64,000 bases of DNA from Paenibacillus auburnensis (GTDB taxonomy: Bacteria; Bacillota; Bacilli; Paenibacillales; Paenibacillaceae). Location: the NCBI RefSeq assembly GCF_927798115.1, contig NZ_CAKMMG010000001.1, positions 2,541,399 to 2,605,398 of the forward strand, read 5' to 3'. The first letter of the stretch is position 1. Each line of letters starts with the position of its first letter. The position numbers were made by a program, and so were the translations under genes. Of the stretch, positions 44,201 to 52,337 are shown in pieces. Below the pieces are notes generated by a model. The model worked only from the letters and a program-made list of their open reading frames with translations. It was not told where the DNA came from and did not search any database.

Positions 44201-45014
44201 CGATAGAGGCAATTTTGTTATAAGACCACTCCCAGCTATAGCCAAAAATGCCGTCCAGCCAGATGTCGTCCGCCTGCGTCCAGTACTGCGGCCGGTCATA
44301 CGTATAGGTGAAGGTGCCTCCGCGCGTATGCACTTCCCCGTTCGGATCCTTCCGCGTCGGCCCCGGATCGAGAATTTCATCCATCTGCACCGTGCTTTCG
44401 TTGGGCCAGCGGGCCAGTGTCATGCCCTGTCCGGCCACATACAATTCCATCGGTGGAACCTGGCTCAAATCATTGGCCAGATAATATCCATGGCGGCTGA
44501 GCTGGCCGTAATCGGTGATCCCGAGTGCTGCCAGATCTGCCGTCAGTACCTTTGTTCGCGCCTCAGTACTGATGATACGGCTGAGTACAGCCGGGTCAGT
44601 AACCGGAACAAACGCAGACTTGGCAAGCTGCTCCGCACCTGACAACGTCACAGACTCACCCGGATAAGCGGTGTAAGTGATCGGCTTGCCCGCTTCCCCT
44701 GAATCCTGCTGCCGCAATTCGAAGCTGGCCGTCCGTTCATACCTGCCTTCCCGCAAATATACTGTGACGCCGCCTTTCGGCAACCCTTTCTGCGCTTTCA
44801 AAGACCGGATAGCGTCACGCGCCTTCTCAAGCGTCAGAAACGGGGCACTCTTTGTCCCACTATTGAAATCGCTTCCATTTTTAGCTACGTAAAACGTTTT
44901 CCCAGTGGTCTTCTCCTCCGCAGATGCAGATGATGCAGAAGATGTGAAGGGTGGACAGGGAGTCATCATGAACAGCAGACTGGCCATAAGCGCTGCAAGC
45001 AACCTTTTTTTCAC
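41232..45014 (-). CDS. Secreted right-handed beta-helix glycan-active protein with duplicated Big2/LamG-like modules
   Basis: A 1260-residue exported protein. The signal peptide spans about 1-33 (KKRLLAALMASLLFMM ... ASA). Residues 40-740 form a parallel beta-helix; the opening (FYVAKNGSDFNSGT ... GGVTVYLREGRYE) is the type found in GH141 and related enzymes, a family with alpha-L-fucosidase and xylanase members. Two copies of an Ig-like Big2 domain (about 745-825, 1000-1080) plus a LamG-like domain (about 830-995, 1085-1260) follow; the copies share stretches such as RADGTSAW and DLQP.TEYAVK. The GTG at 45014 is 5 bases after AGGAG. Downstream of the importer operon; fucose or uronic-acid glycan is the likely target (inference). 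Confidence 0.82.
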   Translation of the reverse strand: MKKRLLAALMASLLFMMTPCPPFTSSASSASAEEKTTGKTFYVAKNGSDFNSGTKSAPFLTLEKARDAIRSLKAQKGLPKGGVTVYLREGRYERTASFELRQQDSGEAGKPITYTAYPGESVTLSGAEQLAKSAFVPVTDPAVLSRIISTEARTKVLTADLAALGITDYGQLSRHGYYLANDLSQVPPMELYVAGQGMTLARWPNESTVQMDEILDPGPTRKDPNGEVHTRGGTFTYTYDRPQYWTQADDIWLDGIFGYSWEWSYNKIASIDTAAKSITLRYGEMSGLFKNWYPDFHFAQNLLEEIDMPGEYYIDRQAGKLYFLPNAEFAAADPDIEVTMLKTPMINALDASYIDFSELVLENGRDSAAVFMGGSHMRILNSEIRNFTNSGVLINTQSRFYYNIFDGAPGTDHAIVSTHIHHIGGTAVTLAGGNKTTLQPGNNSVENSHIHDFAYYHKAYNPGVLLSGVGNRMSHNELHDAPHPGVLIFGNDHVVEYNEIYDVCTTFSDLGAIYMNAGEQPQERGTVIRRNYFHNIGETKAGVEGVYPDNFTMGLTIDENIFYKMGNSAIKNNGGAHILTRNNIFIDSKVPYDYADMFLGDEPDDQVPLNYMPKWQALFAANNNFTGTPYMTKYPELANFFTENRYYPDTNTFQGNVVYNPSLPRSVTTNVYGAYDKFGLVQYADNWVTTEDPGFTNLAGGDLSLRPDAEVFDAIPGFPDIPFAEIGLTGKAGTTAGPASYPIQGVVAYDSEITVDRWKTVKLQTAVLPWNADNPALTFTSADPAIAVVDGAGIVTGQTVGNTVITVASAENPLLTASVNVTVEAGDGVMDFTDFESGANGWVQDGNRSIVKLDGNRWYKVLNGASALSPKGFSEYELSFKLKTPETMGDNVTLYIFDRQAGSGSSRIGYKTRADGTSAWLLYNSAWAVLKEVKLPHHDLQPNTEYAVKMLVKGGDISVYLDGAFRLKGNDPGHNAEGKVGFYVSNVSHMLFDDIQFKALTNGLAGIIPAESSVRLAAGEQRQLQLAFDPSDTPDTGVTWQSANPAVATVDSTGVVSAVYEGQTVISAVSTVNPLIKADIAITVSNIMHETDFENGGNGWPVDPNRSIAADPDGNRRYKLLNGATALLDRSFTSYQLDFVLKTPSVMPDNGILYIFDRQDSTGSTRIGYRTRADGTSAWILYNTAWQKLTETVLPGHDLQPDTEYAVKVTAKNGDISVFVDGSPRLSGSDPGHRPSGKVGFYTSGFAYMLFDDITFTVMP

Positions 45015-45017
45015 CAA

Positions 45018-45352
45018 AGCTCCTCTTCCTTTCCATGTGGGAATATGGACGGCCGCGCAGCTAGTTAGCCTTAGCGCAGCCGCCTTTGAGCAGCAGGTTC
45101 TTCCGAGTTCCTCCAGCGGTGCAAGTTTATCTATATATAGTTTGAACTTGTGATTTTACTATTTTGGATTGGCCGTGACTCCAGAGATATTTGGACTTCC
45201 GGCCGCTGTTGTCTGCAGATTTCTTGATTATATACCGCTGTTCGCGGTGGAAATCCGCAGACAAAGGCGGACGCTATCGCTCCTACAGTTCCAAACTTCC
45301 CCTCCGTCACTTTTTCCCAATTTGTTATTTCAAGTACAATCTATATAATCTC
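45018..45352. other. Intergenic region with promoter-like sequence and a large hairpin
   Basis: No gene. Near 45132-45143 a TATATATAG stretch on the minus strand may be the -10 of the beta-helix gene. A long imperfect hairpin occupies 45203-45270 (listed separately). Confidence 0.45.
45203..45270. repeat. Large stem-loop, candidate interspersed intergenic repeat
   Basis: TTGTCTGC and GATTTC on one side pair with GAAATC and GCAGACAA on the other, with an inner ACCGC-TGTTC-GCGGT hairpin and an outer CCGCT/GGCGG extension. The flank GGAGCGATAGCG (minus strand, about 45272-45283) resembles repeated Paenibacillus intergenic sequences. It may also act as terminator of the importer operon, although there is no T tract. 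Confidence 0.5.
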
Positions 45353-46906
45353 TTACTTCTTCAAGCCTTTATCTTTAAGGAACTGTTCGAATTGTTTGGT
45401 CACTTCCGCCACGTATTTCTCTTCGCCCGCTTCCTTCAGCTTGCCGTACAGGACAGGCCAGGTTTCTTCAAAATCCAGTGTTCCGGTAACAAGACCACGC
45501 TTGTATTCCCCCCACACGGCATTCAGGTTGGCGATCTCTGTATTCACCGGCTCGGAATTGAACTTGAAGGCACCGACAGGATTGACCTCGGAATCGGAAT
45601 TGATTTTTTTGGTTTCCTCCCAGACATTCTCCGGCTGGCCTTCCTTCAGATACGAATTAAATACGCTGCCAAACACCCAGTCCATATTCGGCAGATACCG
45701 GGAATCCGGCAGCGCCTTGATGTAATCCCCTGTCGTCTTCTCGTAGTGAACACCGGCAATACCATTGCAGAGCAGATTGTACAGCTCCTTGTCGGTATTC
45801 ACCAGATTCAGCAGCATCATGGCCCGTTCCGGATTAGGAGCGGTACGGCTGATCGACTGGTTGGTCGTCGCCGAGTAGCCGTTGGAGAACCAGTCGCTGA
45901 GCGGAACCGTGATGACCTCGTTGCCGCCGTTTTTCGCTTTAACTTCCGCTTCTACCCCCGGCTTCAGCGTAACGTTGAAATCTACAGCAATCTGGCCTTT
46001 CGCCAAATAATCGTTCATCTTTTCGGTAGCTGCGTCCTTGTAAATGTAACCTTCTTTATACCATTTGCTGGCCAGCCGGAAATTGTCCAGTTCTTCTTCC
46101 GGATAGCGGTACAGCGTATAAGTCGGATCATCTGTTTTGATGTAGAAATGATCATCCAGTCCCGGAACTACCCAGTACTTGTCGTCATGCGACTGAGGAT
46201 TGATAAAAGAAGTGCCGAATACGCCAAACGGAATAATATCCGGCTCATTCTGCTTGATTTGGGCCAGGAAAGGTTCAATATCAGCAATCTTTTTGATGGA
46301 AGCGGTATCAAGATTGTACTTGTCAGCAAACCGCTTCTGAATGATAAATCCGTAACGGGAGCCGTTGATCTGCTGGTTCGGAATACCGTATATTTCACCG
46401 TCTACGGAAAGACCGTCCCACATCACCTGCGGCACATCTGCTTTCAACTCCGGCGCGTATTCATCCAGGAGAGCATCCATCGGCTGAATGGCTCCTTTGC
46501 GTACCAGCTCCTCCGGCTTCAGCATGTAACCGGTCCAGAGAATGTCGAACTTCTCACCCGCAGCAAGCACGGTGTTCATCTTCTGCACATAGTCCCCGAT
46601 CGCAACAGGCATCAGCTTGACTGTAGCGTTGATCTTTTCCTTCACAATCTTGTTAACTTCCTCCTGGACCTTGGCCTGGTCGGCCTGAAGCTGCGACAGC
46701 GGATAATACCAGGTCAGTTCAACCGGCTTCAGCTCCCCGGCATCTCCCGAATCGGGTGCTGCGCTTTGCACACCTGCTGTGGCGCTGCCTTCCGTAGCGC
46801 TCGCCCCGTTACCGTTACCGTTGCCGTTATTGTTGCCGCCGCAGCCGGCTAGAACCGACCCCGCGAGCAAGACAAACGCCAAAACCCCAAACAGTCTTTT
46901 TTTCAT
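45353..46906 (-). CDS. ABC sugar importer, extracellular solute-binding lipoprotein
   Basis: A 517-residue LplA-type binding protein. Lipoprotein signal with lipobox LAGC at about residues 19-22, then a Gly/Asn-rich linker (GGNNNGNGNGNGA). Large size and motifs such as WYYPLSQ and RTAPNPERAMMLLNLV are typical of oligosaccharide binders in Paenibacillus. AGGAGG lies 8 bases before the ATG at 46906. Third gene of the importer operon; no ATPase gene is present, so a shared MsmX-type ATPase is expected. Confidence 0.92.
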   Translation of the reverse strand: MKKRLFGVLAFVLLAGSVLAGCGGNNNGNGNGNGASATEGSATAGVQSAAPDSGDAGELKPVELTWYYPLSQLQADQAKVQEEVNKIVKEKINATVKLMPVAIGDYVQKMNTVLAAGEKFDILWTGYMLKPEELVRKGAIQPMDALLDEYAPELKADVPQVMWDGLSVDGEIYGIPNQQINGSRYGFIIQKRFADKYNLDTASIKKIADIEPFLAQIKQNEPDIIPFGVFGTSFINPQSHDDKYWVVPGLDDHFYIKTDDPTYTLYRYPEEELDNFRLASKWYKEGYIYKDAATEKMNDYLAKGQIAVDFNVTLKPGVEAEVKAKNGGNEVITVPLSDWFSNGYSATTNQSISRTAPNPERAMMLLNLVNTDKELYNLLCNGIAGVHYEKTTGDYIKALPDSRYLPNMDWVFGSVFNSYLKEGQPENVWEETKKINSDSEVNPVGAFKFNSEPVNTEIANLNAVWGEYKRGLVTGTLDFEETWPVLYGKLKEAGEEKYVAEVTKQFEQFLKDKGLKK

Positions 46907-46942
46907 TTGAGTGACCTCCTGTACTTTGTACATGATTGTATG

Positions 46943-47833
46943 TTAACCCTTTAGGGAGCCAACCGTAAGCCCTTTGACAAAAAACCGTTGAAAGAACGGG
47001 AAGATAACCACCATCGGTCCGCCCGCCAGCACGGCAATGGCCATCCGCGCCGAACTGTTGGGGAAACTCGCCAGATCAATACCGAGCTGTCCTGTAAACT
47101 CCGAATTCGTGGTGAGAAACTCGATACTGTTGAGTGTCCGCACCAGCAGCAGCTGCAGCGGCACTTTATTGGGATCATCGATGTAGAGCATGGCGTTGAA
47201 CCATTCATTCCAATACGTAAAGGAAATCAGGAGACCCAGAGTAGCAAGCGCCGGTGTGGATAAGGGCAGGATAATCCGGAAGAAAATACGGAATTCCCGC
47301 GCCCCGTCGATTTTGGCCGATTCAATGATCTCATGCGGGATTTTGGACATGAACCCTTTCATGACCATGATATTGAACGGTGATAGCAGGATCGGTAGAA
47401 TAAGCGCCCACAGGCTGTCTTTCAGATGCAGGTATTGCGTAATGAGGATATAGGAAGGAACGAGCCCCCCGCTGAACAGCATCGTGAAAAATACATAAAA
47501 TGTCGTTACCCGGTTGTACCGGTAATCCTGTCTCGAAATGACGTAGGCGGTCATCGCAGTCAGCAGCAGGCCGGCCAGCGATCCAACTACGGTCACCGTT
47601 AGGGTCACCCCGTAAGCCCGGAACAGAATGTCAGGAGCATCCAGCAGATAGCGGTAGGCATCCAGACTGAACGACTTAGGGATAAACTGATAGCCGTTTT
47701 GGGTCAGCGCCTTTTCATCCGTCAGCGATACCGCTATGACAAGCAGAAACGGCAGGATGACCACAAGTGAGAGCACCGTAAACAGCAGGTTAATGAACAG
47801 CTTGGAAAATTCGAATTTTTTGGCCACTGCCAT
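46943..47833 (-). CDS. ABC sugar importer permease (LplC type)
   Basis: A 296-residue inner-membrane permease with six predicted helices and the EAA loop segment IIESAKIDGAREFRIFFRIILPLSTPAL, which contacts the ATPase. The C-terminal FFQRFFVKGLTVGSLKG is characteristic of the family. AAGGAGGTGCC precedes the ATG. Forms the channel with the preceding permease. Confidence 0.93.
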   Translation of the reverse strand: MAVAKKFEFSKLFINLLFTVLSLVVILPFLLVIAVSLTDEKALTQNGYQFIPKSFSLDAYRYLLDAPDILFRAYGVTLTVTVVGSLAGLLLTAMTAYVISRQDYRYNRVTTFYVFFTMLFSGGLVPSYILITQYLHLKDSLWALILPILLSPFNIMVMKGFMSKIPHEIIESAKIDGAREFRIFFRIILPLSTPALATLGLLISFTYWNEWFNAMLYIDDPNKVPLQLLLVRTLNSIEFLTTNSEFTGQLGIDLASFPNSSARMAIAVLAGGPMVVIFPFFQRFFVKGLTVGSLKG

Positions 47834-47842
47834 GGCACCTCC

Positions 47843-48829
47843 TTACCACAAAGAGTTATCGGGATTGATTTTGCGCACAATTGCGTTGGCCGACAGCACC
47901 AGTACCAGACCGACAACCGACTGGTAAAAGCCAGTAGCCGCCGACATGCTTACATTGCCGACTTCACGCAGCGCACGGTAGACATAGGTATCAATAATAT
48001 CTGTTGAGCCGTAGAGAAAGCCTGAGTTGTTCGGTATAAAGTAATGCAGCCCGAAGTCGCCGCGGAACATGTTGCCGATGGATAGGATCAGCATAATAAT
48101 AATGATGGGTGCCATCAGCGGAATCGTAATTTTGAACGCCATCTGCCGCTTAGTCGCACCGTCAATCCGCGCCGCCTCGTAATATTCGCTGTTGATGCCG
48201 ATAATGCCGGCAAAATAAATCAGCGTGTTGAACCCGATCACTTTCCACAATTGAACCAGAATGAGGATCACCGGCCACGGTGCGGCATTCTGGTACCAGC
48301 TCACCGGCTCGAGACCGAAGGACTCCAGGGTGCGGTTGATAAAGCCGTCGGAATGGTTCAAAAAGGCATACGCCACATAACCCACCAGCACCCACGATAA
48401 AAAATGGGGCAGGAACAAGGCCGTCTGGTAGAACTTGCTCCACTTGGCCTTGATTTCGTTCATCAGAATGGCCAGCAGCAGCGCTGCTGAGGTGCCTATC
48501 AGAATGTAAGCGGTGTTATAAAGGACCGTATTACGGGTAATTCTCCACGCCGTATCCGTGGTGAACAAATAACGGAAGTTATCAAGCCCTACCCACTTGC
48601 TGCCGAATATGCCCAGATCGTAGCGGTAATTTTTAAAGGCGATAATCAGGCCAATCATTGGAATATAGGCAAAAATTAATTTGTACAGTATTCCCGGCAG
48701 CGAGAGCAGGAACAGCTCCCGGTTGTTCTTGAAATGGTGAAGCTCTCTTCCGATCCACGTCTTACTGCGTTTTCCCGGCGGTGCACCCGCATGTGCCCCT
48801 TGCTGCGAGAGTGATACATTCTTCAACAT
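47843..48829 (-). CDS. ABC sugar importer permease (LplB type)
   Basis: A 328-residue permease with a hydrophilic N-terminal tail of about 45 residues, six predicted helices and the EAA loop YYEAARIDGATKRQMAFKITIPLMAPI. The ATG at 48829 (MLKNVSLS) with GGAAGGGG about 8 bases upstream is preferred to the frame's far upstream start at 49036, which would cover the terminator of the regulator gene. First gene of the importer operon. Confidence 0.91.
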   Translation of the reverse strand: MLKNVSLSQQGAHAGAPPGKRSKTWIGRELHHFKNNRELFLLSLPGILYKLIFAYIPMIGLIIAFKNYRYDLGIFGSKWVGLDNFRYLFTTDTAWRITRNTVLYNTAYILIGTSAALLLAILMNEIKAKWSKFYQTALFLPHFLSWVLVGYVAYAFLNHSDGFINRTLESFGLEPVSWYQNAAPWPVILILVQLWKVIGFNTLIYFAGIIGINSEYYEAARIDGATKRQMAFKITIPLMAPIIIIMLILSIGNMFRGDFGLHYFIPNNSGFLYGSTDIIDTYVYRALREVGNVSMSAATGFYQSVVGLVLVLSANAIVRKINPDNSLW

Positions 48830-49006
48830 AGCCAAAGCCCCTTCCTTTCCTTCCTTAGCGGCTGCCTGTGTTCCAGGCTTTGCACGACTAACAATAGCGT
48901 GGAATATGGCTTTGGCGGTACTGTACAATTGCAGGATTGCTGTACAGAGGGGCTGTATTGTTACCGGATTCCTGTTCCGGCGCGGCTGAACGCAGCAGCA
49001 GTACAG

Positions 49007-49046
49007 CAAAAGGCCCGCACAATGAAAAGCATTCATCTGCGGGCCC
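49007..49046 (-). terminator. Terminator after the HAMP/AraC regulator gene
   Basis: GGCCCGCA pairs with TGCGGGCC around a GAATG/CATT inner pairing, followed by TTTTG on the minus strand. It separates regulator and importer transcription. Confidence 0.85.
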
Positions 49047-49072
49047 GGACTAGATATGGATTAAGATCTGTT

Positions 49073-51382
49073 TTATTTGCTGCGGTCTATAGCTGATTTC
49101 AGGCGGTACTCCTTAGGCGTCGTCCCGTAACGGCGTTTGAACAAGCGGTAGAAATAACTCTCATTGCCAAACCCGACCTTTTCCATTATCTCCGTCACGG
49201 TTAAGTCCTTCTGCTCCAGATACTCTCTGGCATAGGCCAGGCGTGCTGCGTTGATCTGATCGACTACGGTCGTTCCTTCCTGCGTCTTGAACACCTGTCC
49301 CAAATAAACGGAGCTCATTTTCAGCATGTCGGCGATCCGCTGCACATTGAGGTCTGGATCAGCGTAATGCTTGTCGATAATTTCCTTCACCGTTTCAGCC
49401 AGCAGCCGGTTCTTATCCTCGCGCCCGCTCCGCCGCTGCTCCGCAACCTCGTGCACAACCTCCAGCAGTACTGCCTCAATCTCATCCAGTGTCTCTTTTT
49501 CAAGAATACGCCGGTTAATGGCCTGCAGGTTGACCGACACCGGATTGATGTTGTGATTGTTCATTTCACTAAGCGTATTGCTTAGTGTAACCGCCAGATG
49601 AAGCACCGCAGAGTACATATTTTCGAAGCTGAACCCTCCGATCAGCTCTCTCCAGCTGCGGATCGCCTGCTCTGTCTCCGCCAGATCCCCGCCTTTAAGT
49701 CCTTCCGTCAGCTGGCGTTCCAGCTCCTGCGGGATGCGCAGCGATTCATTCCGCTCATTCTCCCTTAGAAGATCAGGTTCAAGTATTGCTCCCTTGCCGA
49801 AAATCATCCGGTAGCCCAAATGGCGCACGGCCAGATTATAATGCTGCGAAATGCAGCGGTAGTCCGTGAATATTTCGCTCAGTGTCACCGTAATGGTAAT
49901 GCGGTAATAGCCAAGGATAGTTTGTTGAAGCTCCCTGAAGCGCTCTCCCAGCTTTTCCAGTGTCCCACTTTCACTGCCGACGATAAAAACAAGATGCCCG
50001 CTTTTCATATCCGCCGCTTCACAGGAACCGTCAAGGCGCAACAGCTCCTGGCCGATATTGCCAATGGCAAAGTAGAGCAGCGATTCCATGTGTAGCCCCG
50101 GTCCGGCGGCAAGTCCCTGCAGATCATCGATCTGCACCAGCGCCAGGCGGAGCGGGGACGGATAAGCGATATCAATCCCGTACTGCTCCCTGATCTGCAG
50201 AAACGCCCGCTCGTCTACGCTGCCGCTGAGCCCGATCAGGCTCCGCAGCTGATATACCTTAGCAATATTGGACTGCGATGCCCGTTCCTGTTCCAGCCCC
50301 TTTAGCTTGCCGAGCATCTCGGTCACGTTGGCTGTAATCAGCGACAGCTCATCCTTCACCTGCGGAGCGCCGCGCTCATCCTGCGGCACCAGCGTCAGCA
50401 GCTGGCCCACCGGCTTATAGAGCCGCAGCGAAAAGAACACAGACAACATTACAGCTAACAGCACTACAGACAGCGTTACTGCCAGTTCTGTCCACTTCAT
50501 CTGCCGGACGCTGCCAAGCACGACATCATAATCCTGCATACTGACAATCTGCCAGTTATTCAGGGCTTTACTCAGATAAGTGACCTTATACTTTCTGTCT
50601 CCGTAAGTGTAGTTAAAAGAATCGAGCGGCGTGTTCGAGGAAGAGATCCGCGGCAGCAGATCCTGCTTAATATTAAGTCCGGCCGGAAGCTGCCCGTCGG
50701 TCGAAATAAGTACCTCACCCTCGCCGTCGGTGACGAAAAGAACATCATTTTCCCGCTCAGCCACATGATTAAGCGCTTTCATATTGTCTAGCATCCATCC
50801 CGGCTTTACGGTCAGAATCAGCACATTGTCATTGATTGAACCCAGGGAATCTCCGTCATACATGAAGAAAGCAAACACATCGATCCCTTCGTTCTTGCCG
50901 TCAAGGTCCAGGGGAATCAGCTGCAGCTTCGGCAAATCGGCCCGGGAGGCCATATAATCCTCTAAGGCACTATAAAGGAGGCTGTTATCAATGTCATGGT
51001 TCAGCGATGAGAAGAACCGGTGCTGCGCACCGTTGTAAAAGACCGCAGCGTGCAGATACGGTGATGAGGCCACCGTATGGTTCAGCCGTTCGATCTTCAG
51101 AATGCTTTGCCTGTAATCCGCACCGGACTTCAGTGCAATCAGTTCTTCGTCATTGTACAGGGAAACCGCCAAATCCTTTACAATGCCATTCATGTTCTCA
51201 ATGTTGTAGTTCATTTGGGTCAGCAGCTTGCGGTCAGCCTCATTTTGCAGGCTAAGCACCTTGCCGCGGGCATTGGTGTTCAAAACAAATGAAGCGATGG
51301 CCAGTATGGCGACAACAAGCATAAAGCTGAGCAAAATCCGCTGTAAATATTTGCGCGAGCGGATCGTCTGTAATACATTCAT
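49073..51382 (-). CDS. Membrane sensor-regulator: extracellular Cache-like domain with AraC-type output
   Basis: A 769-residue one-component transmembrane regulator. Helix at about 16-36, an extracytoplasmic ligand-binding region to about 300, a second helix near 305-325, a short HAMP-like stretch (RLYKPVGQLLTLV), a central GGDEF-like-fold region and a C-terminal double helix-turn-helix (about 660-765, ending SYFYRLFKRRYGTTPKEYR). Such proteins sit beside LplABC-type importers in Paenibacillus and induce them. The gene is just upstream of the importer operon in the same direction, with a terminator between. GAGAGGA precedes the ATG. Confidence 0.92.
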   Translation of the reverse strand: MNVLQTIRSRKYLQRILLSFMLVVAILAIASFVLNTNARGKVLSLQNEADRKLLTQMNYNIENMNGIVKDLAVSLYNDEELIALKSGADYRQSILKIERLNHTVASSPYLHAAVFYNGAQHRFFSSLNHDIDNSLLYSALEDYMASRADLPKLQLIPLDLDGKNEGIDVFAFFMYDGDSLGSINDNVLILTVKPGWMLDNMKALNHVAERENDVLFVTDGEGEVLISTDGQLPAGLNIKQDLLPRISSSNTPLDSFNYTYGDRKYKVTYLSKALNNWQIVSMQDYDVVLGSVRQMKWTELAVTLSVVLLAVMLSVFFSLRLYKPVGQLLTLVPQDERGAPQVKDELSLITANVTEMLGKLKGLEQERASQSNIAKVYQLRSLIGLSGSVDERAFLQIREQYGIDIAYPSPLRLALVQIDDLQGLAAGPGLHMESLLYFAIGNIGQELLRLDGSCEAADMKSGHLVFIVGSESGTLEKLGERFRELQQTILGYYRITITVTLSEIFTDYRCISQHYNLAVRHLGYRMIFGKGAILEPDLLRENERNESLRIPQELERQLTEGLKGGDLAETEQAIRSWRELIGGFSFENMYSAVLHLAVTLSNTLSEMNNHNINPVSVNLQAINRRILEKETLDEIEAVLLEVVHEVAEQRRSGREDKNRLLAETVKEIIDKHYADPDLNVQRIADMLKMSSVYLGQVFKTQEGTTVVDQINAARLAYAREYLEQKDLTVTEIMEKVGFGNESYFYRLFKRRYGTTPKEYRLKSAIDRSK

Positions 51383-51483
51383 GGGTCCTCTCTCCCTGCT
51401 CTTAGGGTGACCTTAATATAATCCCGCGCGATTTTGCTTGTCAATCCTCGTTATCCTGAAACGTCCTCCGGGCGTCTTCCTCG

Positions 51484-52206
51484 TCAGGCCATGTCCCCCG
51501 GCTCTGCGTGAAACAGCTCCCGCAGAAGTGTCTGCGCGATCACCCCGTGACCCGATGCATCCGGATGGATACCATCGCCATAGCGATACGAGCCGTTCAA
51601 TGAGCGTTCCTGCCGGATATGCTCCAGCAGCGGAGTGCGCAGATCGATGATGCCGTCAGCGGGGCAGATCCCTGATAACAGCCACTCCGCATAACGCTCA
51701 AGTACAAGGTCATAATCCCTGTAGGGCGCCAGATAGCTGAAACCGGATGCCTCCGCAGGCAGAAGCTGGCCGTTCATTGATGCGGCGTCAAACGGCGGCG
51801 GAGTCATCAGTACGACCTTGGCTCCGGCCTCACGGATCTTTGCACTCAGTCGCAGCATTCCTTCCCTATAGGCTGCGAACCGTGCTTCGGAAAAGGGATG
51901 GTAGATCCCGTCATTCATGCCATAGCATGCTACAACCACGCCGGGGACTGCTTCCGCAAGTTCTTTTGTCAGGCGTTCATGCACACAGGGCCGCGGGAAC
52001 GGATGATCCGCTTCGCTGAGGCCCGAGGCCGTCTCACTGGGAACACCGCGTGCAGCCAGCTCCACGGCCAGATCCGGACGATGCTTCCGCAGCCATTCTC
52101 CGGCCAGACGGATATAGAGGCCGTCAGCTGTAATGCTGTCCCCAAGAAACAGAATGAGGGGCCTCATGGAATCTTTTGTTATGTTATCAGTAAATAAATT
52201 TAGCAT
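51484..52206 (-). CDS. SGNH/GDSL-family hydrolase
   Basis: A 240-residue cytoplasmic esterase of the SGNH class: nucleophile Ser in LGDSIT, Gly in the block II region, Asn in YGMNDG and the Asp-x-x-His pair in DGIHPDASGH. Members of this type often remove acetyl groups from carbohydrates. The ATG at 52206 (MLNLFTD) has GGAGGG 7 bases upstream; the longer frame to 52344 would overlap the promoter of the divergent AraC gene. Likely strips acyl groups from imported oligosaccharides (inference). Confidence 0.9.
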   Translation of the reverse strand: MLNLFTDNITKDSMRPLILFLGDSITADGLYIRLAGEWLRKHRPDLAVELAARGVPSETASGLSEADHPFPRPCVHERLTKELAEAVPGVVVACYGMNDGIYHPFSEARFAAYREGMLRLSAKIREAGAKVVLMTPPPFDAASMNGQLLPAEASGFSYLAPYRDYDLVLERYAEWLLSGICPADGIIDLRTPLLEHIRQERSLNGSYRYGDGIHPDASGHGVIAQTLLRELFHAEPGDMA

Positions 52207-52302
52207 ACTTCTCCCTCCTGTTGATCGCACCGGTCCCTGGCCCAGCCGAAATCGGGCGGTACACCCGCAAATTAATGGTAGCGCCGCGTGCCCTTTTCCG
52301 CC

Positions 52303-52331
52303 TTGACGATATCGACCATCTTTAGCATAAT
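52303..52331 (+). promoter_or_regulatory. Strong sigma-A promoter that would yield a leaderless mRNA
   Basis: TTGACG, 17-base spacer, CATAAT. Transcription should begin about 7 bases after the -10, at 52338, which is the A of an in-frame ATG of the AraC gene. No ribosome site is present. Confidence 0.65.
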
Positions 52332-52337
52332 ATGGCC

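Noticed and set aside
45191..46852. 553-codon plus-strand frame opposite the solute-binding protein
   Set aside because: The minus strand codes a lipoprotein with lipobox and ribosome site; the plus product has no motif.
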